Assembly (NCBI GenBank): GCA_017893485.1
Contig: CM030362.1
Coordinates: 39,588,984-39,652,983 of the forward strand
Direction: 5' to 3'
DNA length: 64,000 bases
Origin: Hemerocallis citrina
Lineage: Eukaryota; Streptophyta; Magnoliopsida; Asparagales; Asphodelaceae
How positions within the stretch are numbered: position 1 is the first letter of the stretch; every line of letters starts with the position of its first letter. Made by a program: the position numbers and the translations under genes. The notes under the pieces were generated by a model that saw only the letters and a program-made list of their open reading frames with translations, made no database searches and had not been told where the DNA came from. Of this stretch, positions 37,792 to 47,504 are shown in pieces.

Positions 37792-38157
37792 GTGAGGGAG
37801 ATGAAGCCCTGAGTGTGTACAAGTGTTTGGAAAAACACTTGTACATACCTAGGCCGTTGTTGAGAACAACGGCCAAGGTATGTTTTTTTGTTAAAAAAAC
37901 AAGCTAGGTCGTTGTTTCCAACAACGGCCTAAGTGTTTTTTTCGACAAAAAAAAACTTCACGCCAAAAAAACGCTAAGTCTGAAACGTTTTTTGGCGTGA
38001 AGTGACGAAAATACCCCTCCGCTTTTGGGAACGTTAGTGGGAGACTAAAGCGGATCTTGATCTGATCCGCCGATCAAGATCAGATCGAGATCGACGGCCT
38101 ATATGGCTGTTTTCCAACCCATTGAAAACGAACCCGTTTTCAATGGAGCAAAACCCA
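37792..38157 (-). repeat. Right terminal inverted repeat of the MULE
   Basis: Inverse of 24721-25075. Its gccgttgt palindromes are at about 37853-37873 and 37907-37929. The inner edge joins a CT-rich (minus strand) leader of the PMD gene. It is followed on the right by (TA)n and Helitron copy D. Confidence 0.85.
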
Positions 38158-38181
38158 TATATATATATATATATAACAGTA

Positions 38182-38394
38182 CTAGATTTGCCCCTGGGCA
38201 TGTGCTTACGGCACATTTTCAGAACGATACAGCATATGAAAAACCTTGTAAACAGTAAATCAACAATTATGTAGCTCAAGTTTGAATAGTATGACAATAA
38301 TTAGTTGTAAATAAAAGTCCATGTATCCAATAGTATATGTTGAAAAATAATTATAAATTGGGGTATAAAAGTCCATATTTTCATAAGTATATAT

Positions 38395-38452
<58 letters not shown>

Positions 38453-38639
38453 ATTAAATAAATGAGTTGGTTGGGGGGGGGGGGGGGGGGGAGGGGGGCT
38501 TTGAATTTGAGTTTTGGGGGAAAACTTTTTGGGGGGGGGGGGGGGAAATGTGTTTTGTAAGGTTAGATCCTGGGCCTTTGATTTTGCGGGGATTGAAGGA
38601 GAGCCACTTGATAGCTTTCTTTATGTTTTATTATATAGA
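38182..38639 (-). mobile_element. Non-autonomous Helitron, copy D
   Basis: Read on minus: starts TCTATATAATAAAACATAAA at 38639 after A and ends CTAG at 38185-38182 before T, after the hairpin gccgtaagcacatgcccag. It contains a (GA)n tract and a G-rich run at about 38472-38545. It is non-coding. Confidence 0.8.
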
Positions 38640-38701
38640 TAAGATTTTTAGAAGATTTTGGGAAAATTTCAATATATATATTTACACACACACACACACA
38701 C
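38640..38701. repeat. Inverted copy of 39865-39926
   Basis: aagatttttagaagattttg...atatatatatt(ac)n here is the reverse complement of (gt)n aatatatat...caaaatcttctaaaaatctt at 39865-39926, about 60 bp including a (GT)n/(CA)n run. Confidence 0.7.
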
Positions 38702-38741
38702 ATATACATACATACTATACAAATATACATATAAATATATG

Positions 38742-38998
38742 CAGTGTTCTAAAAATCACCTGAGGCAGCAGCCTTGGCCATTCCCAGTCGACTCGTCTAG
38801 GGTTTGGGCATTTTTAAAAACCGGTTTGGCAGCCTAGGCGAACCTGGGGTGGGTATGGGCAGGTTTCTATTTTTATTTTTGTTAAGTGAACCGGTTCACT
38901 TAAATCCCCATTCTCAAAATCCCCGACCCCCATGCTTTTTTTTTCTCTCTCTTTCTCTCTCCTATAAACTCAAATCCCTAAATCAGAAATCCCTATAT
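38742..38998 (+). mobile_element. hAT-like element, truncated copy (CAGTGTTCT family)
   Basis: It starts cagtgttctaaaaatc and matches 40532-40795 closely, including the palindrome gtgaaccggttcac. It stops where foldback MITE M3 begins. It is preceded by aatatatg, which also matches 7/8 the bases after the right end at 41369, so 38742 could alternatively be the left end of one larger composite element. Confidence 0.55.
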
Positions 38999-39004
38999 AT
39001 GTAT

Positions 39005-39841
39005 AGTCCCCTTTCGTTGCGCACCACTTTGGTGTGCACTCGCCCTTTTTGCCATCGCCTGGATGATACAAACAGTTTACATTGATCTTCACGTCCAAAT
39101 TAGTCTAAATATGTAAAATCAAGTCATTTGAAAATCATTTGTCCATCTATCATTAGCATTGGTATAAATACCCGAAATTCGGACCCGACCCGGACCCGGA
39201 ATTGGACCGGAACCGACCTGGCCTATCCGGGTCCGGGTCCTAAAATGGGGCCCGTTGTACTTTCAGGTTCGGATCCGAGTCCGCTCAAAAGAGACCCGAC
39301 CCGAACCCGTTAAAAAAATCCAAAAAATCAACATAAAAATAAATATTCTATCCTCATCCCTTCCCTCCTTCCCCCTCAATTCTAAATCCTCCTCTTCCAA
39401 ATTCAAAACTTATGCATTTTTCTTCTCTCCTCTATTCTAAATCCTCCACTCGCCGCCTCCGCTCGCCGCTCACACTCCCGCTCCTACCCGAACGGGTTGG
39501 AATATTTTAATAGGACCCGGATCCGGAACCGGACTCGGTCCTCACGGGTCCGGATCCGGGTCCGGGTCCAATTTTTGGACCCGGAGGGGACCGGGTCCGG
39601 GTTTGGGTAGTGAAGTACCCGACCCGACCCAATACCAATGCTATCTATCATGTCATTATTAAAAAAAATGATATTCAGCTACAATTTTCTAACACTTCAA
39701 TGCATGGACAAATGAATTTCAAATTACTTGATTTTACACATTTAGACTAATTTGTACGTGTAGACCAATATGAACGGTTTGGATCATCCATGCGATGGCC
39801 AGAACGGCGAGTGCACACAAAAGTGGTACACAAAGGAAACT
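39005..39841. mobile_element. Foldback MITE M3, interrupted by a hAT element
   Basis: The ends agtcccctttcg and ...aaggaaact match M2. Without the nested 490-bp hAT and its 8-bp duplication it would be 339 bp, against 341 bp for M2. The flanks are TA/GT simple repeats. Confidence 0.8.
39154..39643. mobile_element. hAT-type MITE (TAGCATTG family), copy 2
   Basis: Perfect 12-bp inverted ends tagcattggtat are flanked by a perfect 8-bp duplication tctatcat (39146-39153 and 39644-39651). The uninterrupted site is visible in M2 at about 24461-24480 (ccatctatcatgtcatt). The interior has ggacccgg motifs like copy 1. It is 490 bp and non-coding. Confidence 0.9.
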
Positions 39842-39842
39842 T

Positions 39843-39844
<2 letters not shown>

Positions 39845-39884
<40 letters not shown>
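39845..39884. repeat. (GT)n microsatellite
   Basis: About 38 bp of TG repeats following M3; a (TA)n tract lies at about 39936-39987. Confidence 0.95.
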
Positions 39885-39887
<3 letters not shown>

Positions 39888-39930
39888 ATATATATTGAAA
39901 TTTCCCCAAAATCTTCTAAAAATCTTATAT

Positions 39931-39987
<57 letters not shown>

Positions 39988-39988
<1 letters not shown>

Positions 39989-40527
39989 TAGATTTGCCTG
40001 TGGGCACGTGCCTACGGCAAGTCTTCGGAACGATACAAAACACGAAAAACCTGTAAACAATAAAACAACAATTATGTAGCTCAAGTTTGAATAATATGAC
40101 AATAATTAGTTGTAAATAAAAGTCCATGTTTCCATTAGTATATGTTGAAAAATAATTATGAATGGGGTTATAAAATCTAACTTCTCAGAACTTTAAGTGT
40201 GGAGTTGAAGAGATATTACTATTTTCAATATAACATGTGCACAAAAAAAAACATTAAAATTCTGAAAATCTAAATTTCTAAGTAAATATAGAAAGAATGG
40301 GAGAGAGATAGGGAGAGAGAGAAAGAGAGAAATATGAAAAAGTGAAGAGAGAAGAGAGAGATAGTAATAAAGTAATAAGTTTTTTAGTTTTGGGAGGAAA
40401 AATTTGATTTTGGGGTTTGAAATTTTGGAGGAAAAATATGTTTTGTGAGGTTTAATCTAGGCCTTTGATTTTAGGGGGGATTGATTGTGAGCCACTTGAT
40501 AGCTTTCTTTGTAATTTATTATATAGA
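39988..40527 (-). mobile_element. Non-autonomous Helitron, copy E
   Basis: Minus orientation: starts TCTATATAATAAATTACAAA at 40527 and ends CAAATCTAG at 39988. The 3' hairpin gccgtaggcac/gtgcccacaggc is nearly perfect, the best in the set. It is inserted within AT-rich sequence directly beside the hAT-like copy at 40532. Confidence 0.85.
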
Positions 40528-40531
40528 TATG

Positions 40532-40717
40532 AAGTGTTCTAAAAATCCCCTTAGGTAGCAGCCTTGGCCGTTCCCAGTCGACTCATCTAGGGTTTTAAAA
40601 ACCGGTTTGGCAGCCTAGGTGAGTCTGGGGTGGTTATGGGCAGGTTTCTATTTTTATTTTTGTTAAGTGAACCGGTTCACTTAAATCCCCACATTCTCAA
40701 AAACCCCGACCCCTATG

Positions 40718-40751
<34 letters not shown>

Positions 40752-41369
40752 CTATAAACTCAAATCCCTAAATCAGAAATCTCCCAAATCGCTTTTGCTT
40801 ACCCCAAATCCTCAAAATCTCAAATCGTCAAAATCTCAGATGGATCACCCCCTCTCTCATTGGTATCTTGAAAATGGGTGATACGCAAAACGAGCGCTTT
40901 ATCATTGAGCTAATTCTTATTTATGATTTTTTGAGTTATTTTATTATTGTTATATATATCTTGTATTTTATGTAATATTGTATTTTGTAATAGATATATT
41001 ATTTTTAAAAAGCCGCAAAGCGCATACCGCCTAGACCGAAATATCTAGTTATAATAGGCATGAAAGAACTAAATTAGATATTTTGTTTCGCTACATAGGT
41101 TGATAAAACACTAAGCCTAAGTTTCCACTTTTTCAGATACGATGAAAAAATCAATTAATAGAGTTTGTTTCATTCTAATTAAATTTTCTTGATTCATCAA
41201 TCATTATAGATAGCAAGAATTACATAAATAGCAAAAAAAAAAAAAAAGAATTGTGACATCGACCAATCCTGCGATTTCTGAATCAATAGATTCATTGTGC
41301 TTACAATGTCTAGGCGCTACTGGCCCTTATTCGCTGCCAGACTAACGCCCAACAACTTTTAGAACACTG
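40532..41369 (+). mobile_element. hAT-like element, full copy (CAGTGTTCT family)
   Basis: The left end aagtgttctaaaa (first base changed from c) pairs with the right end ttttagaacactg. With Helitron E removed, the left flank reads tatatatg against catatatg (41370-41377) on the right, 7/8. It is 838 bp with no transposase. Helitron E appears to have landed inside its left target duplication. Confidence 0.6.
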
Positions 41370-43080
41370 CATATATGTATACAATATGTTGGTTGAGAAA
41401 TAAAAAAACCGATATCAGAAAACAAGCTTTGCATGTTTTCAAAAAAACTCAATTTAAACATATGCACTAAGTGTAAATTTTAAAAAATGGCATTTGCAAA
41501 ATTTTGTACAATTTACCTCATGTTCTCATTTTTATTTTACTGGTAAAAGGTAGGATTATCCTACCTCACAGAAAGTATATATATAAATAAGTAAGAGAAG
41601 TTTTACAACTGCTACAAAAAACAATCGAATTAGGGATTCAACGAGCATTTTGATGATTCTAGGATCGAGATGGCATGCCTTTGTGCCGTAGAGAGGACAT
41701 TGGACTATTGTCGTACTCCTCTAATAGTCACAACGACATGATCATCCCCCTTCACCATCTAAATCATACTCGAAAAACAAAAAGAACCCCTTTCAGTCAT
41801 CAGAACAACACAAAAAAACTGTACTAAATAATTACAGCAGCAAACTAGAGCATAAAGAGTATCTTCCCAAAAGAAGCAAAAGAAACAATCAGCAACAAAA
41901 GAGAAGCGAGGTGGCTGTATTCTGCTAGGCCGAGCAGCTGTCTCCTGCACTGTCGGTCTGGTCTATACGGATCAATGTCTTCTTCAGCAGGGCATCCTGC
42001 ATCCCTTCTCATGTTCTCATTTTAAAAACCGAAAACTGATCATTTATAACTCCAAATCAAACGTTGCCTAACAAACTCATAAATCAGAATAAATTACCCT
42101 AGTTAAGTTTCTCGATACCACATGGACATTATTACCACTGCTTGCACTGGGCTATTCATAGTCATAGTAAAATACAGTATTGGTTTAGAGGGGATCTAAT
42201 TCCTGTTGACATTAACGTCCAAAAAATTCTAATTGAACTTTTAAAAGTACATATTTGACCCTAAACCCTACATCCTTTCATTTCACTAAAATATCACAAG
42301 TTGAAACACAATTACTTCGAGTTTATTTAATAATAAACCTTTGTCTGCCACCATCTTAAGTTAATGTACACACTAATAGAATAATTAAGGAGGGGTTAGT
42401 TCCTAACTTTTAGTAACTACACATCTAATCTAATTAAAAATGCGTTAATTAGAAACTTCGATCGTTTACGATGCCTTAGCTCACAATATTCGATCTCCAC
42501 AAAAGGAGTGAACAACCCAAATTGACTTATGAACTTGTTTGTTAATTAGCTTTGCGACATCCCTAGGGTTCCACCTAGAAAAAAATGCTCGCACCGAAAA
42601 AGAGATGGAGAATTTGTAGAAGAGGTCTCACTTTCAATTCACTCCCTAATGGAGCTAGGGTTTCTCAAATACTAATTTGGTAGCTTTTCTATCAAAGGTC
42701 ATGCATGATTCTTTCTTTTTGCCCACATGCAAATTGATTGGGCCAGCCATTTTATGACCATTTTTGTGACATGGATGCATATATAATACTCCAAAAAGAT
42801 TTCAAAATGACAAATATAGGTATATATGTATGTGTTCAGTTCTAGTAGTGATCCTAAATATCCAAATGTAATTTGAATCATTGCAATTCGGCATTTGCAG
42901 CCAAAACTATTGCATGTTTTTTTTTCACTATCTGAGAAACCGATATGGCTAAAAATAGAACTAAATCAAGACCGTTCAAATCGAACACGAATCTTAAAAT
43001 TCTCAGGGGTTAAACAGTAATTTTCACTACAAACGGGTTCGAAAATGAGAACTGAGTTTTCTCCAAGCTCAATAACCCAA
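41370..43080. other. Intergenic DNA, possible LINE 3' fragment at 41531-41580
   Basis: ctggtaaaaggtaggattat...ctacctca near 41540 resembles, reversed, the 3' end of the LINE at 60868 (taccaaggaaaggtagacat...ctacctca). The rest shows no gene; the open frame 41759-41950 (minus) has no known motif. Confidence 0.4.
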
Positions 43081-44186
43081 AAACGGGTCTGTCTTACTGG
43101 TCAGGATGACAACCCATTATGAACAAACCAAGACATTTAAAGAGTAACTCAAATTCATGATTATTTCTAAGAGATGATTTGAACCAAATCTCTTATTACG
43201 AAATGATTTAAACTCTATTTCTTATTCAAAAACACCGGAAAGTAGAGATAAGTAACTATCTCGAAATTGTTTCCAAAGACGACTATAAATACCCCTTTAC
43301 CCCCACCCTAAAAAAAGTAATCAGTATTTTCTCAAAAAAAACTTTTTCATAATCTTCTTGATTACTGACTTGAGCGTCGGAGGGTTCGTTGCCAAGAACA
43401 ATTCCAGTATTTCGAACTTTTTGCAGCTTAGCGACAGCATCGGAAAACGGTCAACCCCGGCAACAAGTCAGCAAGTTTGCTTTTATTATTTCTAGAAAAA
43501 TTCACATATTATCTGATTGTTCTCACATTGAAATTAGCAGCAACAGAAACAAAGATGTGCAATTTCTTGAGCTCATGGAAGTTTACTCAGAAACAATTGA
43601 TAGAGCTGCGCTTCATGCACTGCGGAAATAAATCGTGATGTTACTTGTTGTGTCTTGATTAATGATGAAAGCAAGGTCTCAACAATACGAGAGAAAATGT
43701 AACAATCATGCAAACACCATCAATAAGTATCAAGCATGGACCAGGTTCAAAAAATATATGAAAGGTTGGAATGCAGATAACAGAATCACTCAGTGCAGTC
43801 ATGCTGTTTAAATGATTTATAAAGGCGACTACGACACTGGGATGTATAAAGACATGAGGTGTACTTGGTAGACATTATAATACAAGTCGTTGACTTATAA
43901 AGAAAGAAAATGAGATTAGAATTGATGTTAGATTCACTATGAATTCAGACCATATACATATCAGAATCTGAAATTAGTGAATCCAACTGAAAACGAGTCA
44001 TGGTATGTGACTGTGTGCATCTAACATATCTCGACGAGAAGTGATTTATGGACTACCGGTTGTTTGTGTTCATTTAAAGAGGGGGGGGGAACTAGATAAT
44101 ATGAATTGTCTTGATGCTTGTATTCAAAATATGAAGTATAGGTCTTCTCAAGGCAAAAAATTGAAAATATAGTTTGAAGAACACTG
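43081..44186 (+). other. Possible old LTR fragment, then AT-rich DNA
   Basis: At 43280 a TATA-like ctataaatacccc is followed by a leader-like stretch with gattactgacttgagcgtcgg (about 43361), wording common in plant LTR and TRIM R/U5 regions. No pol, partner LTR or target duplication was seen. The open frame 43389-43631 has no known domain. Confidence 0.35.
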
Positions 44187-47100
44187 TGTTGGGTTTATGT
44201 CTTGCATACGAGATTGGATAAGAAGACAATCAGACGATAGAGGAAACGAGACGATCGAAGACGGAGTGAAAGTAAGGGAAACAGTCAGCCGCAGCAGCAG
44301 GTGGAGTTGCAATTGACTGCGCGGTCGACCGTACATGGGGTGCAGTCGACCGCCCAACTTGTAGAAGTTCCTGAGAGGGGGACGGTCGACCGACCTTGAG
44401 GTTCGGTCGATCGACAACGGTGCTGATGGGTTGTTTGGGTCGGATCTTGGTGATTCGTGAGTAGCCCAACTTGTTCTTCGAGTCACATCTGACGGCTCCT
44501 ATCGTAGGGTTATCTCTTCAGGAATATCCAATGGTTATTGTATCAAGATATCAAACTAGGTTTTCTCTAGATCTCTATATATTGTTGTTATTGGCCTCCA
44601 TTGAGAGCCAAGAGAGAGAGAGAGAGCACTTCATTGAAGGAGAGATTGAATGATTCTCTAATTGTAAACAACTAGTACTTACTAGTGAGGCTTGAGAGAG
44701 AGTCGTGGTGAGAATTGTAATATTCTTGTATCTTCTCTAGTTGAATTACATCATGGGTTTCTTCTCCCCCGGATTAAGGCGAAAGCCCCAACCGGGACAA
44801 ATTTGTGTGTGCTTTGGTGTGTTTGGCATGATCTCATATGTGCTTGGTGGTTTGTATTGATTGCATCGAATAACTCAACAAGATCCTAGAGAGGAATTTT
44901 CAGAGGGAAATCCCTAACAATTGGTATCAGAGCTTCGGGTTCAAGGGTTTGTTCGAGTTCCTTGGAGATGATGGCAGATCAAATCACGAAGATCAAGCCG
45001 TTAAAAGGCAAGATCAACTTTAATCTCTTGAAGGTGGACATGCATGAAGCATTGGTTCAACAGGACTTGGATCTAGTCCCAGAAAGGGATAAAGGGAGAC
45101 CAATCGGTACAAAGCAGGAAAAGTGGAAGAAGATGTGTTCAGAAGCCTTGGGTTTAATCCGGTTGTCATCGATGAACGAAGTCAGGTATAGGAGAAGTAC
45201 GGCGAGTCTTTGGGCAAGATTCAGAACTGACTACTCGGGATCGTCATCACAAGTTCGGATGTACCAGCAAAGAAAGTTGTGGGGTTTCTCAATGAAGGAA
45301 AGTACCGTTCTTCTAGACCATTAAGTGGAGTTCAATATGGAGTTATCTGAACTGAGGTCGTTCAACGCTGATGATCTAAGGGTTTCCAACTCAATATATT
45401 CACCATCAAATCCATCCAACATGATAACCGTGCTAGGCGAGAAATCTACCAAGGAGAAGTTTTTCATAGCAGGTATGATCAAGGGGTTGGAGGAGGATGC
45501 ACTTAGGAAGGAGAGTCAGAAATCGGCATCAATTTCTGTGAGTTGCTTGGAGGTGGATTGTACTTTGATTGGAAGGAAAAGTGTATGTCGGGGTAAGGTC
45601 TGTGGCCACCAGTGCAAAGGGATTGAGCATTACAAGAGAGACTGTTGTAAGCGATTGAGTCAGAGGGGTGTCAAATTCAGTGCCGCTGAATCAGGTGAAG
45701 GCTTAAACAGTGCTTTTATTTCAAGTTCTTTATATGTGAATTCCGGTTGTTCTTTTGATTCGGTTAGTTGTTCTCAAGTTTGCTCCGAGAGGGAGATGGT
45801 TCCTACTTGCAAATTTGCATCATATCATTGTGTGGGAACAAAGTTTGATAAGATTTGTGAAGTAATGGTTTCTTCTTACAAGTTTGCCTCATGTCGTTGT
45901 GTGGGAACGAAGATTGACAAGACTTGTGAAGTAAGAGGTGAGAAAACTAATAAGTCGAAGATGATAAACGGAAGGAGACACACACTAGAGGAGGGCATGC
46001 ATATTCCTTTGATGAAAAAGAGCCTTATTTCTATGAGAACTCTAGAAGCTCGGGACTACAGGTACACAGATCCAGGTGGAGTTCGTTCAGTTTGGAAAAG
46101 TTATCGCAAGGTGATGAAGGGTAAGAGGGGGATTGGGCAGGTTCAACACAACCTCTACCAGCTTTATGGGAACAGGAAACCTTGGCCAAGTAGTTTGAAG
46201 CCCATTGTTCCTAAAGCACCATCTAGTATGCCGTCACCAGAATCATCCGAACGAGACTGCGACGTTCGAATATCGTCGGAAGGTGGAGAGAGCCTTGAGG
46301 TAGGTGGAGTTCGTGTGGAGGGTGGCATGTCCATGATTACATCTACTGGGGTGTGCCCTTGAGGGGGTATACAGCGGGAGAAAAATAGGTGGAGATAGAT
46401 TCAACTAGCAGAAGAAGCCATTGAAATGAGTTGTTTGCAAGAAGAGAAGGAAAAGAGTCTAGAGGGTTTTAAATCACACAGGTATGGATTCATGCGTATG
46501 CAATCCAAGGTGGATATTGTTGGATTTATGTCTTGCATATGAGATTGGATAAGAAGACGATGAGACTATGAAGGAAACGAGACGATCGGAGACGGAGTAG
46601 AAGCAAGGGGAAACAGTCAGCAGCAGCAACAGGTGGAGTTGCGGTTGACTGCACGGTCGACCGTACATGGGGTGCGGTCAACCGCCCAACTTGTAGAAGT
46701 TCCTGAGAGGGGGACGGTCGACCGACCTTGAGGTGCGGTCGACCGACAGCGGCGCTGATGGGTTATTTGGGTCGGATCTTGGTGATTCGTGAGAAGCCCA
46801 ACTTGTTCTTCGAGTCAGATCTGACGGCTCCTATCGTAGGGTTATCTCTTCAGGAATATCCAATGGTTATTGTATCAAGATATCAAACTAGGTTTTCTTT
46901 AGATCTCTATATATTGTTGTTATTGGCCTCCATTGAAAGCCAAGAGAGAGAGTACTTCATTGAAGGAGAGATTGAGTGATTCTCTAATTGTAAACAACCA
47001 GTACTTGCTGATGAGGCTTGAGAGATGGTCGTGGTGAGAATTGTAATATTCTTGTATCTTCTCTACTTGAATAACATCTTGGGTTTCTTCTCCCCTGGAT

Positions 47101-47245
47101 TAAGGCGAAAGCCCCAACCGAGACAAATTTGTGTGTGCTTTGGTGTGTTTGGTATGATCACATATGTGCTTGATGGTTTGTGTTGATTGCATCGAATAAC
47201 TCAACAATATCCTGAAGAGGGGTTTTCAGTGGGAAAACCCTAACA
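44187..47245 (+). mobile_element. Non-autonomous copia element with gag only, copy 1
   Basis: Left LTR 44187-44919 and right LTR 46518-47245 (tgttgg...ctaaca) are about 90% alike by eye. A primer-binding site tggtatcagagc lies at 44922-44933, complementary to initiator tRNA-Met. The purine tract before the right LTR is weak (ccaaggtggatat). The interior of 1.6 kb codes only for gag and following protease-region sequence; integrase, reverse transcriptase and RNase H are absent. Flanking bases (cactg/agctg) do not form a clear duplication. Confidence 0.85.
44962..46362 (+). pseudogene. Copia gag/protease-region reading frame, copy 1
   Basis: The start of a UBN2/copia-type gag is clear (KINFNLLKVDMHEALVQQ, then WKKMCSEALGLIRLS and the RMYQQRKLWGF region). 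One TAA (45322-45324) interrupts an otherwise open frame of about 466 codons. A zinc knuckle remains but is irregular (CGHQCKGIEHYKRDC, spacing C-x3-C-x4-H-x4-C). Downstream come the gag-to-integrase linker motifs HIPLMKKSLISMRTLEARDY and NLYQLYG, after which the sequence passes into the right LTR. The protease active-site triplet is not recognisable in this copy. In a complete copia element integrase would follow at this point. Confidence 0.75.
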
Positions 47246-47504
47246 AGCTGTAACTATTTTATTGGATTATACTCTTTTGAGTAGTTGACCTCTTAAAAAC
47301 AATGATTAAGAATTACTTTTTCTGTATTGTTCTATCTGCATCAATGTAAATGTACTGCTGCAACTCCTTTTTGATGTCTTCTTTGAAAAATGCTACACAT
47401 ACATGAGATTCTATCCCAAACTTACATGGGGCTTGTCTTTTAGTGGTTGATGGGTCCATAAATCACCAAAAGACAAATGGATTAGACCCAACAATTACTA
47501 AAAC

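Larger units (their letters stand above)
24721..38157. mobile_element. 13.4-kb Mutator-like element with two convergent genes
   Basis: The left terminal repeat (24721-25075) and right terminal repeat (37792-38157) are inverted copies starting gggttttgctc. Each contains a hairpin end (gaaaac...gttttc), agcggatcttgatctgatc-type palindromes, the sequence ggcgtgaagt, and two copies of the gccgttgt/acaacggc palindrome. Both flanks are (TA)n, compatible with a 9-bp TA-type target duplication but not provable. Inside are a FAR1/MULE transposase gene reading right from the left end, a plant-mobile-domain gene reading left from the right end, and between them two palindromic repeat arrays. This convergent design with promoters in or near the ends parallels maize MuDR (mudrA/mudrB), but the second gene is unrelated to what is known for mudrB. 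Confidence 0.85.

Noticed and set aside
38467..38763. 98-codon frame with poly-Gly run
   Set aside because: It arises from a G homopolymer inside Helitron copy D; such runs are also prone to sequencing error.
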